Shown: positions 26,304-35,292 of the stretch, piece after piece
Position numbering within the stretch: position 1 is the first letter of the stretch
Layout of the letters: each line of letters starts with the position of its first letter
Source of the DNA: Patescibacteria group bacterium
Lineage (GTDB): Bacteria > Patescibacteriota > Patescibacteriia > JAHIZJ01
Length of the DNA: 64,000 nt
Assembly (NCBI GenBank): GCA_041661625.1
Contig: JBAZUB010000001.1
Location: 248,001 to 312,000 of the forward strand
Direction: 5' to 3'
Position numbers and translations under genes: made by a program
The notes under the pieces: generated by a model
The model's database searches: none
Told to the model about the DNA's origin: nothing
Seen by the model: the letters and a program-made list of their open reading frames with translations, nothing else

Positions 26304-26367
26304 AGTCTTGGGGTAATTGGCTACTTATACTATACGTCATCCCTTAAGATTCGACAATTCTAATATA

Positions 26368-27207
26368 TCAAGGTATGTTTTCACACGCTTGGCTATTGCC
26401 ATTACCATCCAACGCGTAGATATCCCGACCGGTGACTCGCCAACAACAGTCATAAAGCTGTTGAGCTTCAGCCTGGCCAGACAAGTCGTGGCAGTCCAAC
26501 AGATTCTCCTCGCAGATACATTCCTGGCCGTTACTCCGGCGCAATAAAGACAATGCTTCGTTTGATTCAGCCTGATTGGTGGTAGAGTTGGTATTCCAAT
26601 TTTGTAATGTTGATTTGTTGCAGGCTGACCATAGCCCAACCTGACGCGCTTTGGCTTGAAGTTCGGCTTCATCAAACACATCTTGATATCGAGTATCTGG
26701 CGGCACGGCAAAAGCTCGTGCGTACCCACTTACCACCAGCTCGCGATTGATCAAGACATCATCAACATAGACATATCGCAACCATCGGCCGAATCTATCC
26801 ACATCGCGCTCATCTCGGCTAAGAGTCACCGCTTGCCCCAGCACCAGCTGGCTATTGGCCTGCGTGGCTTCTCGAGCGTAACAATCGTCCGGTTGGTTTC
26901 CGCTGGCGAGTTCGGGAGTGTCCATGCCAATATATCGAACCGTTTCCCCGCTGGTTAATTCGATTGTGTCACCATCGATTACACGAGCCACTTGATATGT
27001 AGTATATCCATCCTCGGGCTGACTTATCTCGGGTAGCGCATTTGGTACGACCACACTTTCGACCACCGATTCATTATTCACATACCTGCCCGTTAAAACT
27101 CCGTATATGGCTAAACTGGCCATAATCAAGCCGATTAATACTACCGGCCAATTGTCCGGTTGCGATTTGTGGTCCTTACAAATTCTAAACCGTCGTTTTA
27201 TTTTCAT
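26368..27207 (-). CDS. Membrane-anchored thermonuclease with Excalibur-like tail
   Basis: 279 aa: N-terminal membrane helix (residues 22-42), a staphylococcal-nuclease domain from about 68 to 195 (VARVIDGDTIEL, YIGMDTPEL, RDVDRFGRWLRYVYV, ELVVSGYARAF) keeping the catalytic D, R and E pattern, then a cysteine-rich tail whose LDGNGNSQACE matches the calcium-binding end of Excalibur domains. It should degrade extracellular nucleic acid, a plausible nucleotide source for a host-dependent cell. Confidence 0.9.
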   Translation of the reverse strand: MKIKRRFRICKDHKSQPDNWPVVLIGLIMASLAIYGVLTGRYVNNESVVESVVVPNALPEISQPEDGYTTYQVARVIDGDTIELTSGETVRYIGMDTPELASGNQPDDCYAREATQANSQLVLGQAVTLSRDERDVDRFGRWLRYVYVDDVLINRELVVSGYARAFAVPPDTRYQDVFDEAELQAKARQVGLWSACNKSTLQNWNTNSTTNQAESNEALSLLRRSNGQECICEENLLDCHDLSGQAEAQQLYDCCWRVTGRDIYALDGNGNSQACENIP

Positions 27208-27320
27208 TTTGCTGGATAATATGCATAACAGATAATCTTCAAACGCAAATAGTAAACCGGATGTCGCGTGTTCAATAATTATATTTTACAGGTGATGCTT
27301 ATATCTGTGAAGCCTATTCA

Positions 27321-27353
27321 GAAAATAAAAGTCCGACCCAATAGGCGTCGGAC
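27321..27353 (-). terminator. Terminator of the 27426-27770 gene
   Basis: Arms GTCCGAC (27331-27337) and GTCGGAC (27347-27353), followed on the minus strand by TTTTATTTTC. Confidence 0.85.
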
Positions 27354-27425
27354 ATAAGAGTACACACTGATCCGTGTACCCGCTGCAGCCAGCCAAGTCA
27401 TGATGCGATCCGCCTTTCATCCTAG

Positions 27426-27770
27426 TCAATCCCTGAACATGACGGATTGTTCTGGCAATACAGATGTAACAACCCCCTCCTCTGCGATCGATCGTGTCGG
27501 TTTAGCCATAAACACAGTCGTTAACTCGAGCTCTCGGATGAATCGGATAAAACGACTCTGACAACATGCCGCTCGACAGAAGCGCCCATACCAATCAAGG
27601 CCGGAATAGACCACGACGGTTTTCTGATCTGGCAAAATCGGGCGTCCGCACCCAAGACATGTCGTGCGCCGTGGCTTTTCGTACTTTTCAACCGTGAGCT
27701 TGAGGCGCAATAGCCGGTACACTGCCGCCAAGGCAATACCAAGATCAGACTCTTCTGGCAACAAATTCAC
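27426..27770 (-). CDS. Small protein with possible zinc finger
   Basis: 114 aa from GTG 27770 next to GGGAGGTGA; a TTG six bases further is also possible. A CLGCGRP pair near 38-44 and an FCRAACC cluster near 64-70 would make a treble-clef-like zinc site. Function unknown. The long leader (27771-27935) has hairpins and ends at a promoter candidate at 27934-27961. Confidence 0.6.
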   Translation of the reverse strand: MNLLPEESDLGIALAAVYRLLRLKLTVEKYEKPRRTTCLGCGRPILPDQKTVVVYSGLDWYGRFCRAACCQSRFIRFIRELELTTVFMAKPTRSIAEEGVVTSVLPEQSVMFRD

Positions 27771-27933
27771 TCACCTCCCTTCAACGGCTCGAACAGTGTT
27801 CTATGAAAAACGGTGCTCACCGACAGTGGCACACGATATTAAGAGGGTATTTTGACAGAGCGATTTTTGTCTGTCTCTTTTTTTACTTCGTACCTAAATC
27901 CCTATCTGCCTAGTCAATTCCTTGGTTGCAAAC
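27771..27933 (-). promoter_or_regulatory. Structured leader of the 27426-27770 gene
   Basis: About 160 bases between promoter and gene. Visible hairpins are GACAG/CTGTC (around 27852-27875) and the palindrome CGGTGAGCACCG near 27811-27822. No riboswitch class is recognised. Confidence 0.4.
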
Positions 27934-27961
27934 ATTGTAGCACATGCGTCAGGTATTACAA
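27934..27961 (-). promoter_or_regulatory. Promoter candidate of the 27426-27770 gene
   Basis: TTGTAA (27956-27961), 16-base spacer, TACAAT (27934-27939) on the minus strand; a CTAATATTAG palindrome lies just upstream at 27981-27990. Confidence 0.55.
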
Positions 27962-28025
27962 TGAAATATAGTGATTAGTGCTAATATTAGAATAATTGCG
28001 AGATGATAGAGTGATAGTTAATCTA

Positions 28026-30275
28026 TTACCGTAATGAGGTGCGCTTCATCAATAGTGAGTTGGTAACCACACTAACGGACGAACCCGCCATGGCGGCGGC
28101 GGCGATTGCCGGGCTCAGCAACCACCCCGTCAAACCGTATAACACTCCAGCCGCAATTGGTATACCGATTATATTGTATATAAACGCCCAGAATAAATTC
28201 TGCTTTATCTTGCTAACGGTAAATCGGCTAAGCTCCATCGCTGCGATAACGTCGCGCGTATCATTATGCATCAGAATTATGTCTCCGGTTTCCATGGCAA
28301 TGTCGGTACCGGATCGCATGACAATGCCCAGATTAGCCTGCACTAACGCTGGCGCATCATTTATCCCATCACCCACCATGGCGACAATCTCGCCGCTATC
28401 CTGCATTTCTTTTACGCGTTGTGATTTTTCATGAGGCAATACTTGGGCTACAACTTGGTCAATACCCAGCTGCTGCGCAATGGCTTGACCCACCCGTTCA
28501 TTGTCACCTGTAATCATTATGGTTTTTTTACCCTGGTCTTTAAGCTGACGAATCGCTTCGCTGGCTTCATCTTTGACTGTGTCGGCTAAACTAATTATCC
28601 CAGCCATCTGTCCATTGATTCCGACAAACATAACTGTCTGGCCCATCGTCTCCCATTTGGCCGCCATTGAAAGAGCCGACTCCGCGAATGCAATCTGCTG
28701 ATCTTCCATCATCAATCTGGTGCCAATAATCATCCGATGGCCGTCGACCATCGCCATAATCCCCTTCCCCGGTATGGAATTGAATTCTGTCGCCAGTGCC
28801 AGTATCAATTTATCTTTTGTCGCCCTACTTAGCACTGCTGCTGCCAGCGGGTGTTCCGAGTGCTGCTCAACTGATGCCGCCAGCTGTAATAATTTCATCT
28901 CATCAAGATTTGAATCAAGCGAAGTAATGTTTATTAACTCGGGGCGACCCTTGGTTAATGTGCCGGTTTTATCAAACACAACCGTGGTCACTCGGCCGGC
29001 CTGTTCCAGCGCTTGGCCATTCTTTATCAGTATTCCCCGCTTAGCGGCTAAACCCGTACCGACCATTATCGCAGTGGGTGTTGCTAACCCCAGAGCGCAC
29101 GGACAAGCAATTATTAACACCGAAACAAAAGCGGTTAAGGCCATTGTAAAATCGTTACCAGCCAGCAACCAAACGACTAGCGTTACTAAAGCGATAAGTA
29201 TCACTGCAGGTACGAAATAGTAAGCCGCCGTATCGGCTAAACGCTGAATCGGTGCCTTCGAACCCATGGCCTGTTCAACAATTTTGATTATCTGAGCCAA
29301 CATCGTTCCCTCGCCTACCTTGGTCGCCCGATATGTAAATGAACCAGTGCCATTCATGGTTCCTCCGATCACGCTATCGCCTTCTCGTTTTTCAACCGGT
29401 AAGCTTTCCCCCGTAATCGCCTGCTCATCAACACCGGAGTAGCCCGTCTCAATTTTACCGTCAACCGGGATTTTTTCACCCGGTTTGACTCTGATTGTGT
29501 CACCGACCGTTAATTTTGCGACTGGCACCCGATATTCGGACCCATCGCGCACCAGCGTGGCCTCGGTAGCTTGCAGACTAATCAATTGGCGCATGGCCTG
29601 GCTGGTACGGCCCTTGGTAATCGCTTCCAAATATTTACCCAACATAATAAATATCAATATAAATACGGCACTCTCATAGTAAACCATGCCCGTTTCCAGA
29701 CTTCCGCGTAACCAAGCCTGAATCGTAACAATCAGACTGTAAAAATATGCCGTGGCAGTTCCGATAAAAATCAATGAGTCCATATTTGGCCGGCGGCGCC
29801 AGAGACTGCGCGCACCCGAACGCCACAGGAATATAGACACCCCAATCACCACTGTCGCGCAAAGCAACTGAATCAATAACATATACTTCACAATCACAGC
29901 TGGGTTTTCGATGCCAATCATTTCCGACATAGCCAAATAAACCACCGGCAATCCAAATATTAAGACCAGCCAAAATCGGCGCCTCATGGTATTTTTTTCA
30001 TCCGGTTGAATCTTGGCGTGCGACGCGTGTTCATCATCTGCATGTTCCATGCCTGCCATTGGTCCAGTTTCAACTATGTCATATCCGGCGGATTTAATCG
30101 CCTGATGCAATGCGTGAATGGGTGCCATTTTCGGATCGTGTTCGATATATGCCTTTTCGTTAGCATAATTTACATTCACAGATTTTACACCCGGCATATC
30201 TTTCAGGGCGTGCTCAATATTAGCCGCGCAGGAAGCACAGTGCATGCCTTTAATTTGGAGTATGACTTTTTCCAT
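28026..30275 (-). CDS. copA: Copper-type P1B ATPase
   Basis: 749 aa. One HMA domain with GMHCASC at residues 9-15, a His-rich linker, eight predicted membrane helices, the TGES loop near 294, the CPC transport motif near 395, DKTG phosphorylation site near 440, SEHPL near 485 and GDGINDAP near 635. The CPC plus HMA set points to Cu(I) or Ag(I) export. It is the last gene of a csoR-fusion-copA run. Confidence 0.95.
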   Translation of the reverse strand: MEKVILQIKGMHCASCAANIEHALKDMPGVKSVNVNYANEKAYIEHDPKMAPIHALHQAIKSAGYDIVETGPMAGMEHADDEHASHAKIQPDEKNTMRRRFWLVLIFGLPVVYLAMSEMIGIENPAVIVKYMLLIQLLCATVVIGVSIFLWRSGARSLWRRRPNMDSLIFIGTATAYFYSLIVTIQAWLRGSLETGMVYYESAVFILIFIMLGKYLEAITKGRTSQAMRQLISLQATEATLVRDGSEYRVPVAKLTVGDTIRVKPGEKIPVDGKIETGYSGVDEQAITGESLPVEKREGDSVIGGTMNGTGSFTYRATKVGEGTMLAQIIKIVEQAMGSKAPIQRLADTAAYYFVPAVILIALVTLVVWLLAGNDFTMALTAFVSVLIIACPCALGLATPTAIMVGTGLAAKRGILIKNGQALEQAGRVTTVVFDKTGTLTKGRPELINITSLDSNLDEMKLLQLAASVEQHSEHPLAAAVLSRATKDKLILALATEFNSIPGKGIMAMVDGHRMIIGTRLMMEDQQIAFAESALSMAAKWETMGQTVMFVGINGQMAGIISLADTVKDEASEAIRQLKDQGKKTIMITGDNERVGQAIAQQLGIDQVVAQVLPHEKSQRVKEMQDSGEIVAMVGDGINDAPALVQANLGIVMRSGTDIAMETGDIILMHNDTRDVIAAMELSRFTVSKIKQNLFWAFIYNIIGIPIAAGVLYGLTGWLLSPAIAAAAMAGSSVSVVTNSLLMKRTSLR

Positions 30276-30302
30276 CGGTGCGTGATATTAATTGATCGTA
30301 AT

Positions 30303-31700
30303 CTAGGTGGCCGCATCAACTACCTCGAAGACGCCCGTATACATGCCCATCGTACAGCTAAATTTATACGTGCCGGCTTTGGTTGGGGTAAATTCCTTGG
30401 TGGTTGTGGTTCCGGGTGTTAGCTGAATGACATCTGAGAAAAAACTACGCGCGATTATGGCGCCAGCGCACCCATTGGTGCCCGTATCGGTAATTTCCCA
30501 GCGCACCGGTATGCCGGCTCGAATCTTAAGATTGTTTGGCTTATAACCATAAGCACTGGCATTCATTTTAACGACTTGCTTACCGTTCACGATCGGGGGC
30601 AGATCTGAATTATCCGTTACCGTTTCGGATCCGGCACTGCTGGCAGTGGTTTGGTTCGGTATCAGATCACCCAATGTGGGCCAACCCAACAGATTGAACT
30701 GTGAATTAATATTAAATAGTGCAAAAAATAATACGATAACACCCGCTACTCGTAGAAACAAGCCGGAACTACTGCGATAGCGAGTTAACTTGACGCTGGA
30801 AAATCCTATCCCCATGAGCACCGGCAGAGTACCAAGCACAAAAAATAACATGATCAACCCGCCACGCCACGGACTGCCTGACAATAACGCCAAGCTCTGT
30901 GCCGTAACCGTAAAACCGCACGGCAAAAAGAAGGTTAAGGCTCCCATGATAAATGGCATGTGCTTGCCTTGAAATCTAGTTTCATCGGCAATCCGCCGCG
31001 TAATAAACTTCGGTAATTTAATTTGAAATTTTTGAAACGATCGCACCCCCAACATCTGTAATGCCAGCGCGATCATAAAGAAGGCCACAATGATGGTTAG
31101 TAGAGTTGTCAAGCCAACCGAAGGCTTCAACGCACTACCGATTAAACCCAGTAATCCGCCCAGCACCGCATACGAAACAATCCGACCAGCATTAAACATC
31201 CAATGGGGTTGAAGTTTTTGTTGTGTGGTCGCGTTGGCGCCATATAATTCTATCCATTGTTTTGACATTGACAATACGATCCCACCCACCAAGGCCGCAC
31301 AGCTGGATAAGCCCGCCAATAGTCCGAAAACAAAGAAAGCCGGCAGTGCCGTCGCGGAATTGACCGTCAAGACCGAACTGATACCGGATCGATAAAGTAA
31401 TACAAAACCAATAATAACCAGTAACGAAATCAAGCCGACCTTTATCGGACTTAGTTTGGCAACACTTTCGTCATCAATTTGACGAGTGTCGCCATTAATT
31501 TCGCTGATCGAGTAGCCGTGTTCTTTAACGGCTTCATTTAGAGTGGCTAAGTTAGGGCACTGCTGGTCGTATTCTATTTCGACCACTCCTTTGTCGGTGT
31601 AGGCGTTTACGTCTTTAACACCTTTGAACTTGATTATTTTTCGTTCTATCAGGATCTCACACGAATTACAATGCATTCCCTTGACCCGATATCGTTTCAT
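30303..31700 (-). CDS. HMA domain, SafE/DsbD-like permease and cupredoxin in one protein
   Basis: About 465 aa from ATG 31700. Residues 1-70 are an HMA metal-binding domain with GMHCNSC. Residues 90-345 are a six-helix permease of the cytochrome-biogenesis/sulfite-exporter type, with GLSSCAALVGG and FFLPCGFT as the paired cysteine half-repeats. Residues 370-465 are a cupredoxin-like domain with a C-T-M-GMY end; the Cys and Met could bind copper. A role in moving copper across the membrane is inferred from the fusion and its place between csoR and copA. Confidence 0.85.
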   Translation of the reverse strand: MKRYRVKGMHCNSCEILIERKIIKFKGVKDVNAYTDKGVVEIEYDQQCPNLATLNEAVKEHGYSISEINGDTRQIDDESVAKLSPIKVGLISLLVIIGFVLLYRSGISSVLTVNSATALPAFFVFGLLAGLSSCAALVGGIVLSMSKQWIELYGANATTQQKLQPHWMFNAGRIVSYAVLGGLLGLIGSALKPSVGLTTLLTIIVAFFMIALALQMLGVRSFQKFQIKLPKFITRRIADETRFQGKHMPFIMGALTFFLPCGFTVTAQSLALLSGSPWRGGLIMLFFVLGTLPVLMGIGFSSVKLTRYRSSSGLFLRVAGVIVLFFALFNINSQFNLLGWPTLGDLIPNQTTASSAGSETVTDNSDLPPIVNGKQVVKMNASAYGYKPNNLKIRAGIPVRWEITDTGTNGCAGAIIARSFFSDVIQLTPGTTTTKEFTPTKAGTYKFSCTMGMYTGVFEVVDAAT

Positions 31701-31709
31701 ACTAGCCAT

Positions 31710-31762
31710 ATGATGAAATTTAGAATTAAGAATTTAGAATGTAGAATTATAAAATGATGATT
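31710..31762. repeat. AT-rich dispersed repeat
   Basis: AAATTTAGAATTAAGAATT followed by TAGAATGTAGAATTA. Similar copies are at 32107-32140, 32170-32205 (inverted) and 23585-23622 (inverted), all intergenic. Confidence 0.55.
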
Positions 31763-31820
31763 CAAGATATTCTATCCTTCTTCGTTTTTGTAACTTGTCA
31801 TTTGTAACTTGTAACTAATA

Positions 31821-32096
31821 TTATTTGTTTAATAAATTGGTCACAGTTAATATCTCATCAATCATTGCCTGTTGTTTTTTACTGTTATTTGAGCAAACAG
31901 CGGATTTAAAACAGGAATTAAGATGCCCAGCCATTAATGTTTGATGGGCTGACTTCAGCAATCCGATGGCGGCTAAATTCTGCTGCATTACATTGACGCA
32001 ATACTCACCGCTTTCCAGCATTTCAATAATCTTACCCAGTAAGCTTTGGGTTTTTTTGAAGTTCAATAGGGCTTTTTTCTTGTGTTCTGGAGTCAT
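31821..32096 (-). CDS. csoR: CsoR/RcnR-family metal-sensing repressor
   Basis: 91 aa from ATG 32096, an all-helical DUF156 protein. The metal-site pattern C-x(24)-H-x3-C is visible (YCVNVM near 40, HLNSCF near 65). Members unbind DNA on Cu(I). Its place at the head of the operon with copA makes copper the likely signal. Confidence 0.88.
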   Translation of the reverse strand: MTPEHKKKALLNFKKTQSLLGKIIEMLESGEYCVNVMQQNLAAIGLLKSAHQTLMAGHLNSCFKSAVCSNNSKKQQAMIDEILTVTNLLNK

Positions 32097-32106
32097 AGAC
32101 GAGGCC

Positions 32107-32140
32107 AATTAAGAATTTAGAATTGAGAGTGTAGAATTAA
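32107..32140. repeat. AT-rich dispersed repeat
   Basis: TTAAGAATTTAGAATTGAG then TGTAGAATTAA; an inverted partner lies at 32170-32205 in the same gap. Confidence 0.5.
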
Positions 32141-32212
32141 TTTAGATTTGTTGAAGTCCCGTATCGGGACATCCATCATTCTAACTTCTAAATTCTCAAT
32201 TGTTCTGAACTT

Positions 32213-32240
32213 ATCCCCACCCCCACCCCAGGTATGGGTT
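32213..32240 (-). promoter_or_regulatory. Possible CsoR operator
   Basis: On the minus strand the gap before csoR reads CCCATACCTGGGGTGGGGG, a G-rich sequence with CCCATACC/GGGG symmetry like known CsoR sites. A weak -10 (TATGCT) lies just upstream near 32247-32252. Confidence 0.4.
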
Positions 32241-32341
32241 ACAACAAGCATATCACAAAACGCATAAATCAAAAAGTGTTGACGATGTCAGCACCTTTGT
32301 ATTTTACATTGACCAATAACTATATTGTTTAAATAGTGTCC

Positions 32342-33745
32342 CTATTGCTTCACAATCACTGGCGTACCCACTTCAGCCCAGTCATAAAGCCATTTAGAGT
32401 TAGCCCGGTTAATGTTGACGCAACCATGGCTCATCACATGACCAAAATTCTTATGCCAGTAGGCCTCGTGCAAAAAGTAGTTTCCAGTAAAATTTAGGTT
32501 GTTCTTCACGTCTTTCAGGTCATAGTTGTCGGGATGGTTTGGGCCATATGACCATTCATAGTCTTTGTTGGGTATTTTTGATCGAACGGCGAAAGTGCCT
32601 GTCGGTGTCGGATACTTCTTAATACCGGTTGATACCAGAAAGGTTTTTTTTACGGCACCGCTTTCGTATGCGTAAAGACGCTGCTCGGACAAGCTTACTT
32701 CAATATATTTTTGATAATACTTGCGTCCTAACGTAGTATTAGCTCCAGATGTGGCCACGATTTCCATGCGCTGATCTCCATCCACATCCCCTACCGCCAA
32801 ATAAACACCACCTCGAAAATCTTTTTCAAACGGAAAGAAGTTCTGGGGCAGCGTCCAACCGTTGACTTCGAAAGTGCGCACGTGCGGCGCCGAACCGGCC
32901 GCCACAGCCACCAAGATCTCATCTTTGCCATCACTGTCCATATCACCCGTAGTCACCTGATAGCCGCTCTGAACGGTTTCCGGCCATCCCTCGAATGATC
33001 CGATGATCGTCCTTTTAGTATCGGCCTTGTAAGTTTTTACCAATGACCGTCCGAAACGATATATTGATGTGACGATTTCCGACTCGACTCCGCCATCAAT
33101 GTTGCCCACCGCTACGTCAACACCACCCCGATCACGATCGGCAAATGGTACAATATCCAGGTTCAATGATTTTCCACCGCGGTCAAAAACTTTCACCACC
33201 GGAGACAATCCCTGGCCGGAACCGGTAACAATCTCCGGCCAACTGTCGCCATTAACATCGCCGCAGGAAATGTTAACGCCGCCACGGCCAGTCTTGTCGT
33301 AAGCGAAAAATCCGGGCGTGTATTTCACGGTGCCATCAGCATTAAATACGCGCACCTGGGGTGCCGCGCCCACGCCGGTGCCGGTGACTATTTCAGCCTT
33401 CCCATCTTTGTCAAAATCGCAGCTAGCGACTTTTACACCGCTCTTGAGGCTCTTGGGGTAGGCCGAGAATTGAGTCAACAACTTTCCTTGGCCGTTATAA
33501 ATCCTAACGGACGGCTCGGCTTCGATGCCCACACCAACAATTATTTCTTGTACGCCATCACCGTTGACGTCTCCCACCGCCACTGAAGCACCACCTTTAT
33601 AATCGGGATGAAATGCGATCCAGGATTGTTTGGGTGTCAGCTTCGCGGCATCAAACACTCGCACCTCGGTAACGCGGTCACTGGCAGCCTTGGCTGTTAC
33701 AGGCAGCAGGAGTAGCAATGCCACCAACCAGAAATACTTTTTCAT
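32342..33745 (-). CDS. L,D-transpeptidase with FG-GAP propeller
   Basis: About 467 aa from ATG 33745: signal peptide (residues 1-21), then about seven FG-GAP/VCBS blades of the form GDVNGDGVQEIIVG (calcium-loop D-x-D-x-D) to residue 330, then a YkuD domain (IEVSLSEQRLYAYESG, FLHEAYWHKNFGHVMSHGC) with catalytic His and Cys. YkuD enzymes form 3-3 crosslinks or attach proteins to peptidoglycan. The propeller may bind a partner surface. Follows a DUF1653 gene by 7 bases. Confidence 0.9.
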   Translation of the reverse strand: MKKYFWLVALLLLLPVTAKAASDRVTEVRVFDAAKLTPKQSWIAFHPDYKGGASVAVGDVNGDGVQEIIVGVGIEAEPSVRIYNGQGKLLTQFSAYPKSLKSGVKVASCDFDKDGKAEIVTGTGVGAAPQVRVFNADGTVKYTPGFFAYDKTGRGGVNISCGDVNGDSWPEIVTGSGQGLSPVVKVFDRGGKSLNLDIVPFADRDRGGVDVAVGNIDGGVESEIVTSIYRFGRSLVKTYKADTKRTIIGSFEGWPETVQSGYQVTTGDMDSDGKDEILVAVAAGSAPHVRTFEVNGWTLPQNFFPFEKDFRGGVYLAVGDVDGDQRMEIVATSGANTTLGRKYYQKYIEVSLSEQRLYAYESGAVKKTFLVSTGIKKYPTPTGTFAVRSKIPNKDYEWSYGPNHPDNYDLKDVKNNLNFTGNYFLHEAYWHKNFGHVMSHGCVNINRANSKWLYDWAEVGTPVIVKQ

Positions 33746-33752
33746 ATAGTTT

Positions 33753-33983
33753 TCACTTAGGTAATTTTTTAAACCGTGACACTTCTTTACCATTAATTAC
33801 TACGTTCTCGAAAAACATCTTTTTGGGTCGCACCCAGAGGGCGTTCGGTCCGAATTCTTCTGAATCACGAAGATCGCGGTAAACAACTAGCTCCTCCAAA
33901 GTTTCGCTATGGTGCGCGATACCGATTACCTCGCACTCGTGGCCCTTGTAATGTCGATAACGGCCGGATATCTGTGTCTCCAT
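33753..33983 (-). CDS. DUF1653 protein
   Basis: 76 aa SH3-like DUF1653 domain: GRYRHYKGHECEVIGIA, then LVVYRDL and LWVRPKKMFFE, which are family hallmarks. Function of the family is unknown. First gene of a pair with the L,D-transpeptidase. Confidence 0.88.
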   Translation of the reverse strand: METQISGRYRHYKGHECEVIGIAHHSETLEELVVYRDLRDSEEFGPNALWVRPKKMFFENVVINGKEVSRFKKLPK

Positions 33984-34065
33984 GGATTATGGTCTTTTAT
34001 ATGAGGCTATATAAATCGCTCTCGAAGGGAGCATCATTCCTTCTTCCTTATATATTACTTCTTCC

Positions 34066-35292
34066 TTAGTCCCGAAATAGCACCGACTCTTTCCGATAGA
34101 TCCGGCTGGAAATATATACGGCAGCCAGCGCCACAATTATCAGTGAGGCCAGTGTCAACAGTATGTGTGATAATACGAATTGTCCAATCAGCACCTCTTT
34201 GAACAGCAGCACGGCATTAACCACTGGGATGGCGAAAAAACCAGCCGTTGGGATAAACCCAGGCAGTGTATTGACTAATACGACCGGCAGGATGACTACC
34301 AAATATGAGGGGCCGATGTAACTTTGAGCCTCCTTGTAGCTTTTGGCGAATATGGCAACCGATAAATTCATTGCGGAGAATAACAGCACCAATAGTACGC
34401 TCACGCCTAACATCAATAATATGGCTTGGGGCTGTAAGTTGAAGTTAAAACTGCTGGCTGCCGATCCGGGTGCGGCCGAGGTGGTACTAACACCCGTAAA
34501 CAAATCGGCGCCGCCAAACACAAATACCAGATAAAGGCTGGTCAGGGCGATAATTACTGACATTAACGCTGCCGTGGCGACCGCGAAAAACTTGCCAAAA
34601 ACGACATTCATTCGCCGCACTGGCGTGAGTATCAGTGCTTCCAACGTTTTGCGCTCCTTCTCCCCCGCCGACACATCCACCGCCATATACTGACCGCCGA
34701 TTACTGACCACATGACTATGAACAGCGGCAAGAGAAAACCTAATCCGAATCCACCCAGCTCTTGCGGCGTGGCCGATTCGTTCAGTTTCAGTTGAATGCC
34801 GTTTTGAATATTGGCATTTATGCCGTTTTGTGCCAGTCGGGCGTGTAACAAACTTTGATTGTACAAGGTAGCGACCGCATTCACACGCGCGAAGGCGGTG
34901 GAAGATTTGGAGTTGAGCGAGTTTTGATACGTTTCTATTACCACTGGTTGTAATTGATCCAACGCGCCATTCATCGTGGTGGGTAGCGCCACCGCCAGGT
35001 CTACCTGGCGTTCTTTAGCGGCCAGACTCGGATCGCTATTTAATGATATCACATCGGTTTTATTGATAGCTTTCAATTGATTAACAAAATCTGGCGCGGC
35101 TGACTCGTTTACAATACCGATTTTTACCGGCTGTTCGTTAGCTTGCTTGACTTGATACTGCACCAACTTACCCATGCCTATGATTATCAACGGCATTAGC
35201 AACATCGGCATAACGATCGATGATAGCAGCGTCCGACGATCGCGGATATTATCACGCAGCTCTTTTTTCCAGATGGCTAATATTTCTTTCAC
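34066..35292 (-). CDS. ABC-2 permease, NatB-like
   Basis: 408 aa: one N-terminal helix (residues 22-42), a large external loop of about 120 residues, then five or six helices. Overlap of 4 bases with the ATPase gene upstream shows a single exporter. NatAB-type transporters export Na+ or act in envelope stress; the substrate here is not determined. Confidence 0.88.
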   Translation of the reverse strand: MKEILAIWKKELRDNIRDRRTLLSSIVMPMLLMPLIIIGMGKLVQYQVKQANEQPVKIGIVNESAAPDFVNQLKAINKTDVISLNSDPSLAAKERQVDLAVALPTTMNGALDQLQPVVIETYQNSLNSKSSTAFARVNAVATLYNQSLLHARLAQNGINANIQNGIQLKLNESATPQELGGFGLGFLLPLFIVMWSVIGGQYMAVDVSAGEKERKTLEALILTPVRRMNVVFGKFFAVATAALMSVIIALTSLYLVFVFGGADLFTGVSTTSAAPGSAASSFNFNLQPQAILLMLGVSVLLVLLFSAMNLSVAIFAKSYKEAQSYIGPSYLVVILPVVLVNTLPGFIPTAGFFAIPVVNAVLLFKEVLIGQFVLSHILLTLASLIIVALAAVYISSRIYRKESVLFRD

